Origin: JABDEZ01 sp965276955
GTDB lineage: Bacteria; Bacteroidota; Bacteroidia; Chitinophagales; Chitinophagaceae
Reading direction: 5' to 3'
Assembly: GCA_965276955.1 (NCBI GenBank)
Contig: CBDIBP010000006.1
Location: 1-64,000 of the forward strand
DNA length: 64,000 nt
A program made the translations under genes and the position numbers. The notes under the pieces are model-generated. The model made no database searches, was not told the DNA's origin, and was given only the letters and a program-made list of their open reading frames with translations. This document shows, one piece after another, positions 52,346 to 61,028 of this stretch. The number at the start of each line of letters is the position of its first letter. Positions within the stretch are counted from its first letter, which is position 1.

Positions 52346-53734
52346 ATGAAAATAAGACTATTTATACTATTCATGTTGTCCTCATCGGGTACAGCTTTTG
52401 CCCAGCTGCAAGGCTTTGGTGTTCATTTTGGCCTCAACGACTTTTATGGGCCACAAACGGGAAATTATTTTCTTAATGACCAACCCAATATTACTTATAA
52501 GCCTGATAATGCAAAACCCGACACATCTACACGAAAGGCCTTGTTATGGCAGCCTATGGTTAGGGTCACGTACTGGTTCCAGCTGAATAAACATTTCGAT
52601 ATTAACCTGGGCCTTACGCTGGCGGACTTACAATACCCTACTTCAAAAAAGGACTCGGCATACATTTACCGTACGGTGGATGACTATGGCAGAAGGAATG
52701 ATAAATTGCTTACGGAGCTTGATGCCCGTATCAATTATAACATTCTTGAAAAAAGAAAGTATATAGCCGATCCTTACATTTTTGCCGGCTTAACGGGCTC
52801 GTATCATCCCAGCTATTTTGGATTTGATGTACCTGTAGGCATAGGTGTCAATCTAAACCTCGTGAAGAAGCAGCAAGTATATTTTAACATTGAGGCTGGC
52901 TACAAAGCGGCAATAACCAACAACGATTATGACCACTTGCAATACACAGCAGGTGTAGTATATTGGTTCAAACCACGATATAGAAAGGTTGAAGTGCTAA
53001 CTGAGAATGTAGTGGCTGCGCCCGTACCCGATATGGACAACGACGGCGTACCCGACAGCCTGGATAAATGCCCCACCATACCTGGGCTTGCAGAATATAA
53101 CGGCTGCCCTGATACGGACGGCGACGGTGTGCCGGATAACCTGGATAAGTGCCCTCTGGTGCCCGGCCTGAAAGCATTTGACGGATGCCCCGATACTGAT
53201 GGCGATGGCATACCTGACAACCTGGACAAGTGCCCGTATGTAGCGGGAACAGCGGAGTATAATGGTTGCCCGCCACCTGACCGCGACCATGATGGTGTGC
53301 TGGACAATGTAGACAAGTGCCCAGACGAACCGGGCCCGGCATCTAACTTTGGATGCCCGGTGATACAAAAGGAAGTGATAGAGCTGGTTGAAAAAGCAGC
53401 GCGCTCAGTATACTTTGAAGAAGGCAAAGCAGTACTGAAAAAAGTATCGTATAAGAGCCTGGATAAAATAGTAAAAGTAATGCAGGATAATCCGAAATTG
53501 TTTGTTGACATTTCGGGATATACAGACTCTCTGGGTAGCGATGAGCGCAATATAAAACTGAGTGACGACAGAGCGAACGTGTGCAGAGCCTACCTGACCG
53601 ATAAGGGTGTAGCTGCCGACCGCATAACCGCTAAAGGATATGGCAAAGCTGACGCTGTAGCAACGAACAAAACAGCACTGGGCCGTGCGCAGAACAGGCG
53701 TACAGAATTCAAGCTTCGCAACTTTGCGAAATAA
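52346..53734 (+). CDS. OmpA-family outer-membrane protein with thrombospondin type 3 repeats
   Basis: 462 residues with a signal peptide (ending GTAFA/Q). Residues about 20-215 form a beta-barrel-like domain. Residues 228-335 contain four thrombospondin type 3 repeats, each D-x-D-x-D-G-[VI]-P/L-D...D-K-C-P, which bind Ca2+ (for example DTDGDGVPDNLDKCP). The C-terminal OmpA domain has VYFEEGKAVLKKVSYKSLDKI, DISGYTDSLGSDERNIKLSDDRA and RITAKGYGKADAVATN..GRAQNRRTEF, which binds peptidoglycan. It links the outer membrane and the wall. Terminator at 53753. Confidence 0.92.
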   Translation: MKIRLFILFMLSSSGTAFAQLQGFGVHFGLNDFYGPQTGNYFLNDQPNITYKPDNAKPDTSTRKALLWQPMVRVTYWFQLNKHFDINLGLTLADLQYPTSKKDSAYIYRTVDDYGRRNDKLLTELDARINYNILEKRKYIADPYIFAGLTGSYHPSYFGFDVPVGIGVNLNLVKKQQVYFNIEAGYKAAITNNDYDHLQYTAGVVYWFKPRYRKVEVLTENVVAAPVPDMDNDGVPDSLDKCPTIPGLAEYNGCPDTDGDGVPDNLDKCPLVPGLKAFDGCPDTDGDGIPDNLDKCPYVAGTAEYNGCPPPDRDHDGVLDNVDKCPDEPGPASNFGCPVIQKEVIELVEKAARSVYFEEGKAVLKKVSYKSLDKIVKVMQDNPKLFVDISGYTDSLGSDERNIKLSDDRANVCRAYLTDKGVAADRITAKGYGKADAVATNKTALGRAQNRRTEFKLRNFAK

Positions 53735-53752
53735 TTGAAAAGATAGAACTAC

Positions 53753-53782
53753 AAAAAATGCTGCTCTTTGAGCAGCATTTTT
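53753..53782. terminator. Bidirectional terminator
   Basis: AAAAAATGCTGCTC (53753-53766), loop TTT, GAGCAGCATTTTT (53770-53782). It separates the OmpA gene and the minus-strand peptidase gene. Confidence 0.85.
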
Positions 53783-53793
53783 CGTTTGTACCG

Positions 53794-55608
53794 CTACTCC
53801 ATATGTTCAGGTAAAGTGTAGGTACGGCCTTCATTATTCTTCTTTAGCCACTCATAAAGCGGCTGAAAGTATGCCAGCATGGCCTTACCATTCAGGTCAT
53901 CTCCGGTAGACTGTTTCAGCACCTGGCGCCAGTCTTTGCTGGCACCGGGGTACATTATCTTTTTAAGGAACGTGCCTATCTCTTTGTGCCCGTAATAGTT
54001 GGTAGCACGTGGGTTTTGGTGCAGTATCTTTGTAGCTATGTGGTTGTGCAGCTGGTACAGTATCTCGTACGATAGTGCGTAGTCATAATACTGCGCCGGG
54101 TCGTCATTGATGTGCGTTTTGGTAGCAGCATCACACAACTCCTCACCTCTTTCTTCCGGTGGCACTATGCCCTGGTATTTTTTAGTGAGCTCCCACCATC
54201 TTTTATTGAACTGATCGGCAGGCAGGTTATCTGCATACATTTCTTTTTCAAAGTGGGTCATAGTACCAGAGCAGAAGTAGATGAACACGACGGTATTCAG
54301 CGCCTCTTTCATGTACATCATTATGGTGTCTTGTATAACGCTTTCGTTGGCCTTTATCAGTTTCTGGCCTATCAGGAATGGTTTCTGCATAGCGGCCAGG
54401 CCCATCATGGTACCCAGGGCCTCATGGTAAGCCCTGTTCGCGCCTTGTCGCAATAGAGGCGGCACGGTGGGGTTGCTATAGGTCATGTAGTAGTAGATAT
54501 GCCCCAGCTCGTGATGCGCTGTCTCGTACCATTCTGCATTGGGTTCCACACTCATCAGGCTGCGCACATCCTTGTTCAGGTCTATATGCCATGCTGATGC
54601 ATGGTTGTTCTTTTTTACAATACTATCGGCAGGGTACGGGTACAGACTACTGCGTTTCCAGAAGGTTTTTGGCAGTGGGTCAAAACCCAGGCTCACGTAC
54701 ATCTTCTCCGCATCTTTTACTATCCATTCCGGCTCTTTTTCCCGCAATGCCTGGTCAGGGTCAAGGCCGGGTATATAGATGCCTGCACTCCAGTCTTGTC
54801 CCCAGCGGTTGGGCAGCCAGTGCGCTGGCAGGTAGCTGGGCGTTTCCACCCCATATTTTGAGGCCAGCACGTAGCGCATCCAGGTATGAAGTTCGCGGTA
54901 CAGGGGGTACAGGTCGCGCATCAGTTTATCATTTACCTCCATCATCTCACCGGTCTTCATCCCATAATCTGACACTTGGTAAGTAAAAAAATCCGGGTAC
55001 CCCAATGCTTGCACACTCTGGTTACGCAGGTTGCGCAAGTTAACCAATCCGGGCTTCAGCTCTACGCCTACCTGCTTGCTTTCTTCCCATGCCTGGTGAC
55101 GGCGGTTCATGTCTTTCTCTTTTTTTAGTATCTCATCAATGTCGTTCACGGTCACATCTTTCCCCTCCATATGGTACCGGTGGCCATAGAGCTTTTGGGT
55201 CTGTTCATTCTCTGCCTTTATTCTTTGCTTTACTATTGCGGGTATGGTTTGCGGGTTGTTGGCAGCAGTGTAGAGTATGAACTCCAATTGCTTTTTTTGT
55301 AATGAGGTCAACTTTTCAGGATGGGCAAGATACTTGCGCGATAGCTCAATATTCTCCTTACTACCCGTGAACTCGGCCATGGCCTCATCAGCTCTTGTTG
55401 AGGCCGCGGTGTTTGTCGTATCGCCAACCCTTATTTCAATGTTTGACCTCCACTGCCCTTCTTGCGAACGGGTATACAGCTGTACGTAGGTCTTGGTATA
55501 GGCATCCAGGTATTTTTGCACTGCATTGGCGCCAGCCTTAGGCTGTGCAGGGCAGGTAAGTGCAACTGCAAGCAGCACTGTAGTAACAATGATCTTTATC
55601 TTATACAT
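53794..55608 (-). CDS. M2-family peptidyl-dipeptidase (ACE-like)
   Basis: 604 residues with a signal peptide (ending ALTCPA/Q). The zinc site is H366-E-L-G-H370, with a third ligand Glu396 in NRAYHEALGT, as in angiotensin-converting enzyme (HEMGH...EA). The length matches a single ACE domain. Family motifs include NLRNLRNQSVQALGYPDFFTYQVSDYGM, LPAHWLPNRWGQDW and the Cl-/substrate-binding region around DNLPADQFNKRWWELTKKYQG. The protein should lie in the periplasm or be a lipid-free secreted peptidase that removes C-terminal dipeptides. It starts about 30 bases from the M28 gene end, so the two may share a transcript. Confidence 0.93.
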   Translation of the reverse strand: MYKIKIIVTTVLLAVALTCPAQPKAGANAVQKYLDAYTKTYVQLYTRSQEGQWRSNIEIRVGDTTNTAASTRADEAMAEFTGSKENIELSRKYLAHPEKLTSLQKKQLEFILYTAANNPQTIPAIVKQRIKAENEQTQKLYGHRYHMEGKDVTVNDIDEILKKEKDMNRRHQAWEESKQVGVELKPGLVNLRNLRNQSVQALGYPDFFTYQVSDYGMKTGEMMEVNDKLMRDLYPLYRELHTWMRYVLASKYGVETPSYLPAHWLPNRWGQDWSAGIYIPGLDPDQALREKEPEWIVKDAEKMYVSLGFDPLPKTFWKRSSLYPYPADSIVKKNNHASAWHIDLNKDVRSLMSVEPNAEWYETAHHELGHIYYYMTYSNPTVPPLLRQGANRAYHEALGTMMGLAAMQKPFLIGQKLIKANESVIQDTIMMYMKEALNTVVFIYFCSGTMTHFEKEMYADNLPADQFNKRWWELTKKYQGIVPPEERGEELCDAATKTHINDDPAQYYDYALSYEILYQLHNHIATKILHQNPRATNYYGHKEIGTFLKKIMYPGASKDWRQVLKQSTGDDLNGKAMLAYFQPLYEWLKKNNEGRTYTLPEHME

Positions 55609-55641
55609 ACTATAGATATTGGAAATGAAAAAACGGCACGA

Positions 55642-56985
55642 CTATTTCACTTTATTAAGAGCAACACCAAAATCTATGAACAGGCGCGCGGCCTTGTCAA
55701 TATTGGTAAGGGTCACTTCCCTGGCATTATCCATTACATCGTGATAGTAGCCTTTGCCGCCATTGCTGAATATAAAGAATGCAGGTACTCCCTTCTTGGT
55801 GAACATGTAGTGATCGCTATTGGGGGCGTTGTCTCGAGCCTTCACTGCGGGAAGATAGTTGTTCTTTGCGTTGAGGCTTTGCAGCAGCGTCATCTCCTTG
55901 GGCTGGCCGGTGGCATTTACCACTGTTATGCCTTCAGTGGCATCGCCCATAATATCTATGTTGGTAAGGAACTTAATGTGGTCGAGCGGTATCAACGGAT
56001 GCGCCGTAAAGTACTCAGACCCTAACAGCCCTGCCTCCTCTCCACTGAACGCAATGAACACCATAGTATAGTGCTGGGGGTGTTGTGCAAAGTAAGATGC
56101 CAGGTACAGCATCATAGCCGTGCCACTGGCATTATCACTGGCGCCGTTGAACATAGCATTGCGACCCATCATGCCCAAGTGATCGTAGTGGGCGGTAAAT
56201 ACAATAAAGCTATCGGCCACCTCGCCGGGCACGGTGCCAATAACGTTCTGGTTCTTAGATGCAGGCAAGAATACGGAATGCACATTGAGGGAAACTTTCT
56301 TTACATGTTTAGGCAGTACAGTATCTTCTACATATAGTACAGTGGCCTGTGCCACTTCTGTACTCGCGGTCCAGGTGAGCTTGCCATGCTGGGGAATGAT
56401 ATATGCACCTGCGGGTAAAGCATGTGCAAAATGCCACAGCCGCGTGCCTGTGCGCTTGCAATAATCATCTGCATTTTGCAGAAGGTAAGTATACTTATCA
56501 AGATGCCATCCCGATATTGCTTTACTGAAGGCACCGGTATCATTTATCTTACCGAGGTCTATGCGTTTCACCTTCATGTTCTCGCGAACAAAAGAGGGCG
56601 ACGAAGCATCGACGAGGTAATCAACCCCTGGGGTGAGGTCTGTTTTGTTGATCTTAAGATCCACCATATCGGGAAAGGTATTTACCGGGAAAGTATAGGC
56701 TTGGGAATAAATGCTATCTCCTGCCGGCCCTATACCTACAGGCGATAGGCCCAGCTCCCTGAACATGCGCACCAGGTAGCGCGCGGCATGCTCTCCTCCT
56801 TTGCTTACATACCCGCGCCCAAAATAATTGCCTCCCGTTAGTGTAGTTATCTGATGTTTCAGCCACCGGGTCTCCGGAGTGGTGTGCGCAGGCCTTACAT
56901 ACTGGGCATAGCTACTTGTAAGGCTGCATAGGAAAGGCAATAAAAGATAGAGGGTGCGTGAATATAATTTCTTGCCTTGCTTCAT
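55642..56985 (-). CDS. M28-family zinc aminopeptidase
   Basis: From ATG 56985 the product is 447 residues with a signal peptide (ending TSSYA/Q). Zinc ligands of the M28 family are present: His in FTAHYDHLG, Asp in ASDNASGTAMM, Glu in FSGEEAGLLGS, Asp in LTNIDIMGD, and the last His in GYYHDVMDN. GEEAGLLGS is diagnostic. It is probably an exported aminopeptidase. It precedes the M2 gene on the same strand by 33 bases, which makes a two-gene peptidase unit. The upstream start at 57048 would place 21 residues before the signal and is unlikely. Confidence 0.92.
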   Translation of the reverse strand: MKQGKKLYSRTLYLLLPFLCSLTSSYAQYVRPAHTTPETRWLKHQITTLTGGNYFGRGYVSKGGEHAARYLVRMFRELGLSPVGIGPAGDSIYSQAYTFPVNTFPDMVDLKINKTDLTPGVDYLVDASSPSFVRENMKVKRIDLGKINDTGAFSKAISGWHLDKYTYLLQNADDYCKRTGTRLWHFAHALPAGAYIIPQHGKLTWTASTEVAQATVLYVEDTVLPKHVKKVSLNVHSVFLPASKNQNVIGTVPGEVADSFIVFTAHYDHLGMMGRNAMFNGASDNASGTAMMLYLASYFAQHPQHYTMVFIAFSGEEAGLLGSEYFTAHPLIPLDHIKFLTNIDIMGDATEGITVVNATGQPKEMTLLQSLNAKNNYLPAVKARDNAPNSDHYMFTKKGVPAFFIFSNGGKGYYHDVMDNAREVTLTNIDKAARLFIDFGVALNKVK

Positions 56986-57122
56986 AGACCGTAAAAATAG
57001 ATAATTAGCAGCTAAATCATGTTTTATTGCTCCTATTTCACGCATCAAAACTTAGCAGCAATGTGGTATACGCGTCCTGCATCTTTGTGTGTTCAATAAT
57101 GGTAAAAGGACTGGCAAATAAC

Positions 57123-57147
57123 AAAAAGGATGCCTTTCGGCATCCTC
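57123..57147 (-). terminator. Rho-independent terminator of the TPR gene
   Basis: On the minus strand GAGGATGCC, loop GAAA, GGCATCC, then TTTTT (57147-57123). It lies just after the TPR gene end at 57172. Confidence 0.85.
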
Positions 57148-57171
57148 AAAAAAACCTGAACAATTTATACT

Positions 57172-58587
57172 TTATTTCTTTTTATACTTGCTTATCAGCT
57201 CTGCAACAGCAGTGCGCAGCAGGTAGTCGGGGTTAAGGCTGGTAAATAGCTTTAGCTTTACAGGAGCTAATTTCAGCCCTTTCTCCAGTTGCAGCAGGGC
57301 TTCCTTCGATTTACCCAGTTCCAGCAAGATAGCTGCGTGGTAGTAGTAAAAATCCGGCTTATCGCCACAATGCTCACGTGCTACCTCAAGCTGTGTCAGG
57401 GCCTCATCATAATAGTTGGCCAGGAACAGGCCGCGTATCAGCGCTACCCATGTGCTTTTGTTGCCTGGTTTCAGGCGCACCGCATTCAGGTAGCATACCA
57501 GCGCTTCGCTTTTTACATCCATCTCCATAAGGCAATTACCTATGGCCATGCAATATGATGCGTTGTCTTTATTAAGGTGCAGCGCTACTGAATAAGATTT
57601 TACTGCTTTTTCCCACTGTTTTTCGCGGGCGTAGGTCTCACCTATCTTATAAAAGATATCATCGTCCTGCGGGCTCAATTGCGATGCCTGACGATAATAG
57701 TAGCGGGCACGGGAGAAGTTCTTTTTCTTTTCCCAGCAAAAGGCCATAGCCTCGAATATCACATCCTCAGGCTTGGCTATCTCGAGGTGTTTCTCCAGTA
57801 CCTGTATGGCCTTCTCGAACCATTTTAACCGCATGTAGGCATCAGCCATGTTGCGGTAAGCAAATTCGAACTTCTCATCAATAGCCACACAGAACTCATA
57901 GGCATCAATGGCCTTTTCGTACATCTTGAGGCCCTGGTAAGCTGCGCCCATATTGAACCAGCCAAGAGCATTGTACGGGTCTGCATCGGTAAGTGTGATG
58001 TGCATTTCTACACTTTCATCCAGCCGCTCTGTGAACTCTGCCCAGAAGCATATTTTTTGCAGTGCTTCTTCGTTGCGTTTATCTATCGCTATTACACGTT
58101 TCAGGGTATCAAATACGGCATCGAACTCTTCCGATTCGTCGTATACATCAGAAAGCTCAAGCAGTATCTCTATCTTATCTTTTTTATCAAATTCGTTAGC
58201 CTTTTGCTCCAGCCACAGGGCTGCCTGGTCGTACTTGAACTGACCTAGCAAAATATCTGATCTCAGCAATACAGCATCCAGGTTTTGCTGATCGTACTGC
58301 TCCATCTCGTCAAGGGCCATAAGGGCCTGCCCATATTTTTGGGCCTGTGTCAATATCTCTGCTTTGAATAATAATATAGAGGCTGAGAACGGATAGTATG
58401 TGCGGGCTATATCGCAAGCCAATAATGCCTGTTCTTCCTGGCTGTTTTGAAAATAATATTGGATCACCCGCTCAAATTCATCTTCTTCCATCATGCTGGC
58501 AGATTCGCCGTCTTTCACACTTTCGTACTTCTGCAGCAGATCGTCTATAGAACCCCATTCATCATCTGAAAAATCGTCATCGAACAT
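57172..58587 (-). CDS. Tetratricopeptide-repeat protein
   Basis: 471 residues. After an acidic N-terminus (MFDDDFSDDEWGSIDDLLQKYE) about ten tetratricopeptide repeats follow. Each is 34 residues with the A..Y..AL/G..Y..A pattern, for example NALGWFNMGAAYQGLKMYEKAIDAYEFCV and DDIFYKIGETYAREKQWEKAVKSYSVAL. There is no signal peptide, so the protein is cytoplasmic and acts as a protein-binding scaffold. The family is widely conserved in Bacteroidota but its partner is unknown to me. It is a single-gene unit, promoter not obvious. Confidence 0.9.
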   Translation of the reverse strand: MFDDDFSDDEWGSIDDLLQKYESVKDGESASMMEEDEFERVIQYYFQNSQEEQALLACDIARTYYPFSASILLFKAEILTQAQKYGQALMALDEMEQYDQQNLDAVLLRSDILLGQFKYDQAALWLEQKANEFDKKDKIEILLELSDVYDESEEFDAVFDTLKRVIAIDKRNEEALQKICFWAEFTERLDESVEMHITLTDADPYNALGWFNMGAAYQGLKMYEKAIDAYEFCVAIDEKFEFAYRNMADAYMRLKWFEKAIQVLEKHLEIAKPEDVIFEAMAFCWEKKKNFSRARYYYRQASQLSPQDDDIFYKIGETYAREKQWEKAVKSYSVALHLNKDNASYCMAIGNCLMEMDVKSEALVCYLNAVRLKPGNKSTWVALIRGLFLANYYDEALTQLEVAREHCGDKPDFYYYHAAILLELGKSKEALLQLEKGLKLAPVKLKLFTSLNPDYLLRTAVAELISKYKKK

Positions 58588-58733
58588 ATGCTATAGGTTT
58601 GTAGTAAAATTAACTAAAAAAGAGTGCCATTCCGCATGGGAAATGTTATGAGAGTGTAAAAATGCACACGTTATACACATGGCAAATTTAAGCTACATAA
58701 CCTTAAAAGTGATTTTTTGAACAAATACATTGC

Positions 58734-60218
58734 TTACCTATCGTATGTACTCTGCGGGTCACTACCCTTGCTCTCATTCCATAGGCGATCGACAGCGGTG
58801 ACGACGTAGGTACACTTCTGGTGGCGGTTGGCGTCATGGTCCAGGTAGTCAGGGGTTTGTTGTATGCTGAGTATGCGGTCGGCACGCTCGAGATTCACGG
58901 GTTCATTGTCTAAGAAGCGGTACACGACAAATTTAAGCGGCTCCTTCGTGGGGTTAGTCACCTGCCACTGCAACAATGTACCTTCTACAGAAGGTATGGT
59001 CTTAAGATAGGGCGCCATAGGCGGTATACTATCCAGCCACTTCATGCGCGGGGGCATAGCCGGGTAATGGTTGTAGCTGCGCAGGCTATCTTTTATAGCA
59101 TACAGTTTATCGAAGCAGGATGCGCTGTAGAGTGCATAGCCTGATGATGGGGCTACACTGCGTATCTCCCGTACCTGCGACAACAATTCCCGGGTGCCTG
59201 CCCATGCGCCTGTGCCTCCTACCATGCGGTATAGGCCCAGGCCATAGTACACATCGCGACCATAGCTGTGCTGCGCCCACCAGGGCAGCAATACACCGAA
59301 GGGAGCGGCGTGGCTGGCATGCTCCCAGTAGAGCTGCGGCAGCAGGTAGTCTATCCAGCCCTTCTTCATCCACAGCAAAACATCGGCATAGAGGTCATCA
59401 AAGTCAGTCTGGCCACCGCGGGTCATAGAGCCTTCGGGGTCTTTAGATGCATTGCGCCATACCCCGAACGGGCTGATGCCGAGTTTTACATATGGTTTTA
59501 TTTCTTTTATATTGCGGTTGAGCAGCGATATGAACAGGCTGACATTGTTCCTGCGCCAATCTTCGCGGTCCATGCCGTTGCCAAACTGGGCATAGCTGCG
59601 GTAGTCGCCAAACTGCTGGCCGGCTATGCGATAGGGGTAAAAATAATCGTCGAGGTGTACTGCGTCTATATCGTATCGCTTTACCACATCAGCTATCACC
59701 TTTATCACATACTCGCGGGCGCCGGGAAAGCCGGGGTCTATATAGGCCTTGCCGCCGTAGTTGATGATCCAGTCGGGATGAGTATAGGTAATATGGCTGG
59801 GTGGGTTTGGGTTCTTATGGCTATCGACCAGTGCCCTAAAGGGGTTGAACCACGCGTGGAATTCCATGTTCCGTTTATGGGCCTCTGCTATCATAAAAGT
59901 GAGCGGATCGTAGTAGGGGAAAGGTGGCTGTCCCTGGCGGCCGGTAAGATAGTGGCACCAAGGCTCTATAGCAGAAGGATACAGCGCATCGCTGGAGGGA
60001 CGTATCTGCACAATGACCACGTTGCAACCCGCTTCTTTAAGCTGATCGAGCCGGCGGATGAATTGCTCCTGCTGCTCTATAGAAGGCAATCCGGGCCTGG
60101 AGGGCCAGTCGATATTAGCAACGGTAGCTATCCACGCCGCGCGAAACTCGCGTTTGGGCGGTTGGGCCGCAGCACAAAAGCAGGAAAAGAGTAAAATGAG
60201 GGTAAGTATCCTATGCAT
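58734..60218 (-). CDS. Secreted GH10-like family glycosyl hydrolase (GHL10/DUF187)
   Basis: 494 residues from ATG 60218, with a signal peptide ending CAAA/Q. The TIM-barrel start is the DUF187 signature REFRAAWIATVANIDWPSRPGL, then QIRPSSDALYPSAIEPW, PYYDPLTFMIAEAHKRNMEFHAWFNPFRA, YDIDAVHLDDYFYPYRI and LGISPFGVWRNASKDPEGSMTRGGQ. LHLDDYFYP with the Asp pair is the likely active region. A beta-rich C-terminal domain completes it. These enzymes act on bacterial envelope glycans such as peptidoglycan stripped of peptides, or related polysaccharides; this one's target is inferred only. Confidence 0.92.
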   Translation of the reverse strand: MHRILTLILLFSCFCAAAQPPKREFRAAWIATVANIDWPSRPGLPSIEQQEQFIRRLDQLKEAGCNVVIVQIRPSSDALYPSAIEPWCHYLTGRQGQPPFPYYDPLTFMIAEAHKRNMEFHAWFNPFRALVDSHKNPNPPSHITYTHPDWIINYGGKAYIDPGFPGAREYVIKVIADVVKRYDIDAVHLDDYFYPYRIAGQQFGDYRSYAQFGNGMDREDWRRNNVSLFISLLNRNIKEIKPYVKLGISPFGVWRNASKDPEGSMTRGGQTDFDDLYADVLLWMKKGWIDYLLPQLYWEHASHAAPFGVLLPWWAQHSYGRDVYYGLGLYRMVGGTGAWAGTRELLSQVREIRSVAPSSGYALYSASCFDKLYAIKDSLRSYNHYPAMPPRMKWLDSIPPMAPYLKTIPSVEGTLLQWQVTNPTKEPLKFVVYRFLDNEPVNLERADRILSIQQTPDYLDHDANRHQKCTYVVTAVDRLWNESKGSDPQSTYDR

Positions 60219-60253
60219 CAAAATAAGAATGGAATGCTAAAACAAAATAACAT

Positions 60254-60284
60254 AAAAAAGGCTGACCTGTAGTGCAGATCAGCC
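60254..60284 (-). terminator. Rho-independent terminator of the DUF5606 gene
   Basis: On the minus strand GGCTGATCTGCACTACAGGTCAGCC forms a stem with an internal mismatch and TTTTTT follows (60284-60254). Confidence 0.75.
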
Positions 60285-60307
60285 AATATTATCTAAACAA
60301 CATAATG

Positions 60308-60937
60308 CTATTCTTCTTCTGTTTTTTTCTTTTTGGCTGTTTTCTTAGGCTTGGCTTCTTCGCCATCGGCTGTTGGCTCTACCACAGCTTTCTTTGCCTT
60401 CTTAGGTTTAGCAGCAGGTTTTTCTTCCTCAGCAGGTGCTTCAGCAATGCTTTCTTTTTCTTTCTTAGCCTTAGCAGCTGGTTTTTCGTCTGCCTTTGAT
60501 GCATCTTCAGTTGGTGCGTCCTCATCAGCAGTTTCCGGCTCTTCTTCCTTAAAGGTAAGAAGGTCGTTCGCTTTCAGCAGGTCGTACCATTTGAGCATTT
60601 TTTTCATGTCGCTCACATACACTCTCACCTCATCAAAATCAGGGAAGATGCTTTTGAAATAGTGCCTGATACCTTTATCATCGGTCTTCTTAGCATCGAT
60701 GACAGGTATTGAAGTTTCGTGCTCCAGCATTTTTTTGAACACTTGGTGCAGGCGTACATTTTCGGCGATCGTATATACTTCTATACTCTCTAACGGCGTT
60801 ACGTTGTGCAAACGGGCCGATATGAATTTGGTAGTATTATCTGCCAGATTCTTAACTATAGCGCCATCACTTTTGGTAGACAACAACTGAAAAAGACCCG
60901 GCAACCCGGTAACTGCTACAATTTCTCTATATTCCAT
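60308..60937 (-). CDS. DUF5606 domain-containing protein
   Basis: 209 residues. Residues 1-130 match DUF5606: MEYREIVAVTGLPGLFQLLSTKSDGAIVKNL, KFISARLHNVTPLESIEVYT, FPDFDEVRVYVSDMKKMLKWYDLL. The remaining 80 residues are a disordered tail with alternating Lys/Ala and Glu/Pro patches (EEKPAAKPKKAKK) that resembles histone H1-like proteins. It is soluble, probably cytoplasmic, and possibly nucleic-acid-binding through the tail. It is conserved across Bacteroidota, function unknown to me. Confidence 0.9.
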   Translation of the reverse strand: MEYREIVAVTGLPGLFQLLSTKSDGAIVKNLADNTTKFISARLHNVTPLESIEVYTIAENVRLHQVFKKMLEHETSIPVIDAKKTDDKGIRHYFKSIFPDFDEVRVYVSDMKKMLKWYDLLKANDLLTFKEEEPETADEDAPTEDASKADEKPAAKAKKEKESIAEAPAEEEKPAAKPKKAKKAVVEPTADGEEAKPKKTAKKKKTEEE

Positions 60938-61028
60938 ACTTTAACTTGAAGGGTGACAAAAATAAAGTTTTTACAATAAAGTGTCCCCTAAACTCTATAT
61001 TTCTTTATAATGAATGTATTGTGCCTCA

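Noticed and set aside
59268..60194. 308-residue plus-strand frame opposite the GH10-like gene
   Set aside because: Shadow frame; composition is unlike a protein and the opposite strand has a complete family match.
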